In this document: positions 63,732 to 64,000 of the stretch, piece after piece | How the letters are laid out: the number at the start of each line of letters is the position of its first letter | Numbering within the stretch: position 1 is the first letter of the stretch | Assembly: GCA_041484195.1 (NCBI GenBank) | Contig: JBGPHC010000005.1 | Span: 62,001 to 126,000, forward strand | Reading direction: 5' to 3' | DNA from: PSRI01 sp041484195 | GTDB lineage: Bacteria > Bacteroidota > Bacteroidia > Chitinophagales > Chitinophagaceae | DNA length: 64,000 bases | Made by a program: the position numbers and the translations under genes | The notes under the pieces: generated by a model | Seen by the model: only the letters and a program-made list of their open reading frames with translations | Database searches by the model: none | Told to the model about the DNA's origin: nothing

Positions 63732-64000
63732 TCATAATTTTTTCAGCATCCAGAGTTCACAGCCCGAGTGACCCGTATTGCCCATGGGCGCGGAAAGGTA
63801 TTGGAATCCCCATTTTTCATAAATGGGGAGTGCTTTTTTTAATTGAGGCATCGTTTCCAGGTATATGGATTTGAATTCTTGCTTCCGGGCAAAATCAATT
63901 CCGAGCCGGATCAGCTCAGAGGCAAGGCCACGGCCTCTGGCAATTGGCAGCAGGTACATTTTTACTAACTCACAGGTGTCGACTGGCAAACCGTTCGAAG
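63732..64000 (-). CDS. GNAT-family acetyltransferase, 5' end outside the window
   Basis: The minus-strand frame is open to the last base of the window, so only the C-terminal ~89 residues are visible. The acetyl-CoA-binding motif appears as VKMYLLPIARGRGLASELIR (R/Q-x-x-G-x-G/A) and the C-terminal strands as IYLETMPQLKKALPIYEKWG and FQYLSAPMG, typical of N-acetyltransferases. The substrate cannot be predicted. It is convergent with the SprT-like gene. Confidence 0.85.
   Translation of the reverse strand, partial: SNGLPVDTCELVKMYLLPIARGRGLASELIRLGIDFARKQEFKSIYLETMPQLKKALPIYEKWGFQYLSAPMGNTGHSGCELWMLKKL

Overview
This window looks like chromosomal DNA from a member of the Bacteroidota, most likely a Chitinophagaceae-type bacterium. 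The evidence is a set of family-typical genes (DUF3667, DUF3810, a PorW/SprE-like TPR protein, the very large NtrY-like histidine kinase, a tmRNA whose tag ends in AMAA), the lack of clear Shine-Dalgarno motifs, several TTG starts, and many secreted glycoside hydrolases. This taxonomic call is an inference from gene content; no 16S gene is present.

Layout. (1) 0-3.8 kb: an L-fucose block (end of a GH29 fucosidase, a zinc alcohol dehydrogenase, a GH95 fucosidase). (2) 3.8-10.4 kb: housekeeping genes (plsX-rpmF-yceD, dcd, a phosphopantetheinyl transferase, two zinc peptidase-like proteins, a DUF2130 protein). (3) 10.4-16.2 kb: tRNA neighbourhood with tRNA-Leu(GAG), tRNA-Gly(GCC) and tRNA-Leu(UAA). 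Here the 3' parts of both tRNA-Leu genes have been copied: a 182-bp tandem array carrying palindromes inside pseudo-tRNA halves, and a lone decayed copy 1.8 kb away. (4) 16.3-32.8 kb: an ECF sigma/anti-sigma operon, mazG plus a giant sensor kinase, a PolX-like protein whose polymerase aspartates are all replaced, a 33-residue histone-H1-like protein next to rpmA and rplU, a GH3-family protein, dxr, rseP and tmRNA. (5) 32.8-46.9 kb: an accessory region that begins directly behind tmRNA with an IS256-family element and carries secreted sugar-active proteins, gene fragments and palindromic repeats. It also holds a three-gene operon pairing a cysteine-rich, Tat-exported GH116 enzyme with an FKBP and a COG0523 metallochaperone GTPase, and a REP-associated tyrosine transposase (RAYT) between two repeat arrays. 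(6) 46.9-55.8 kb: an L-rhamnose catabolic operon (esterase, RhaT, aldolase-dehydrogenase fusion, mutarotase, isomerase, kinase) followed by an MFS transporter; a GH78 rhamnosidase remnant sits in front. (7) 55.9-64 kb: PBP1A, PorW/SprE-like protein, an M23-type protein without its peptidase domain beside bactofilin, an SprT-like protein, and the end of a GNAT acetyltransferase.

The most unusual material is the palindrome biology. A RAYT gene at 45.5 kb is flanked upstream by 140-bp units, each with two hairpins of the type GGTTCCTG-TCYY-CAGGAACC, and downstream by 99-bp units that each contain the last 19-20 codons of the transposase plus a hairpin in the opposite orientation. Related hairpins with compensated stem changes and the same TCYY apex lie 7-9 kb away, and other palindromes sit inside tandemly duplicated tRNA-Leu halves. 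Together they suggest a REP/RAYT system that duplicates short 3' gene ends. The second candidate for an undescribed system is the GH116-FKBP-COG0523 operon, which looks like a dedicated metal-loading route for a secreted glycosidase.
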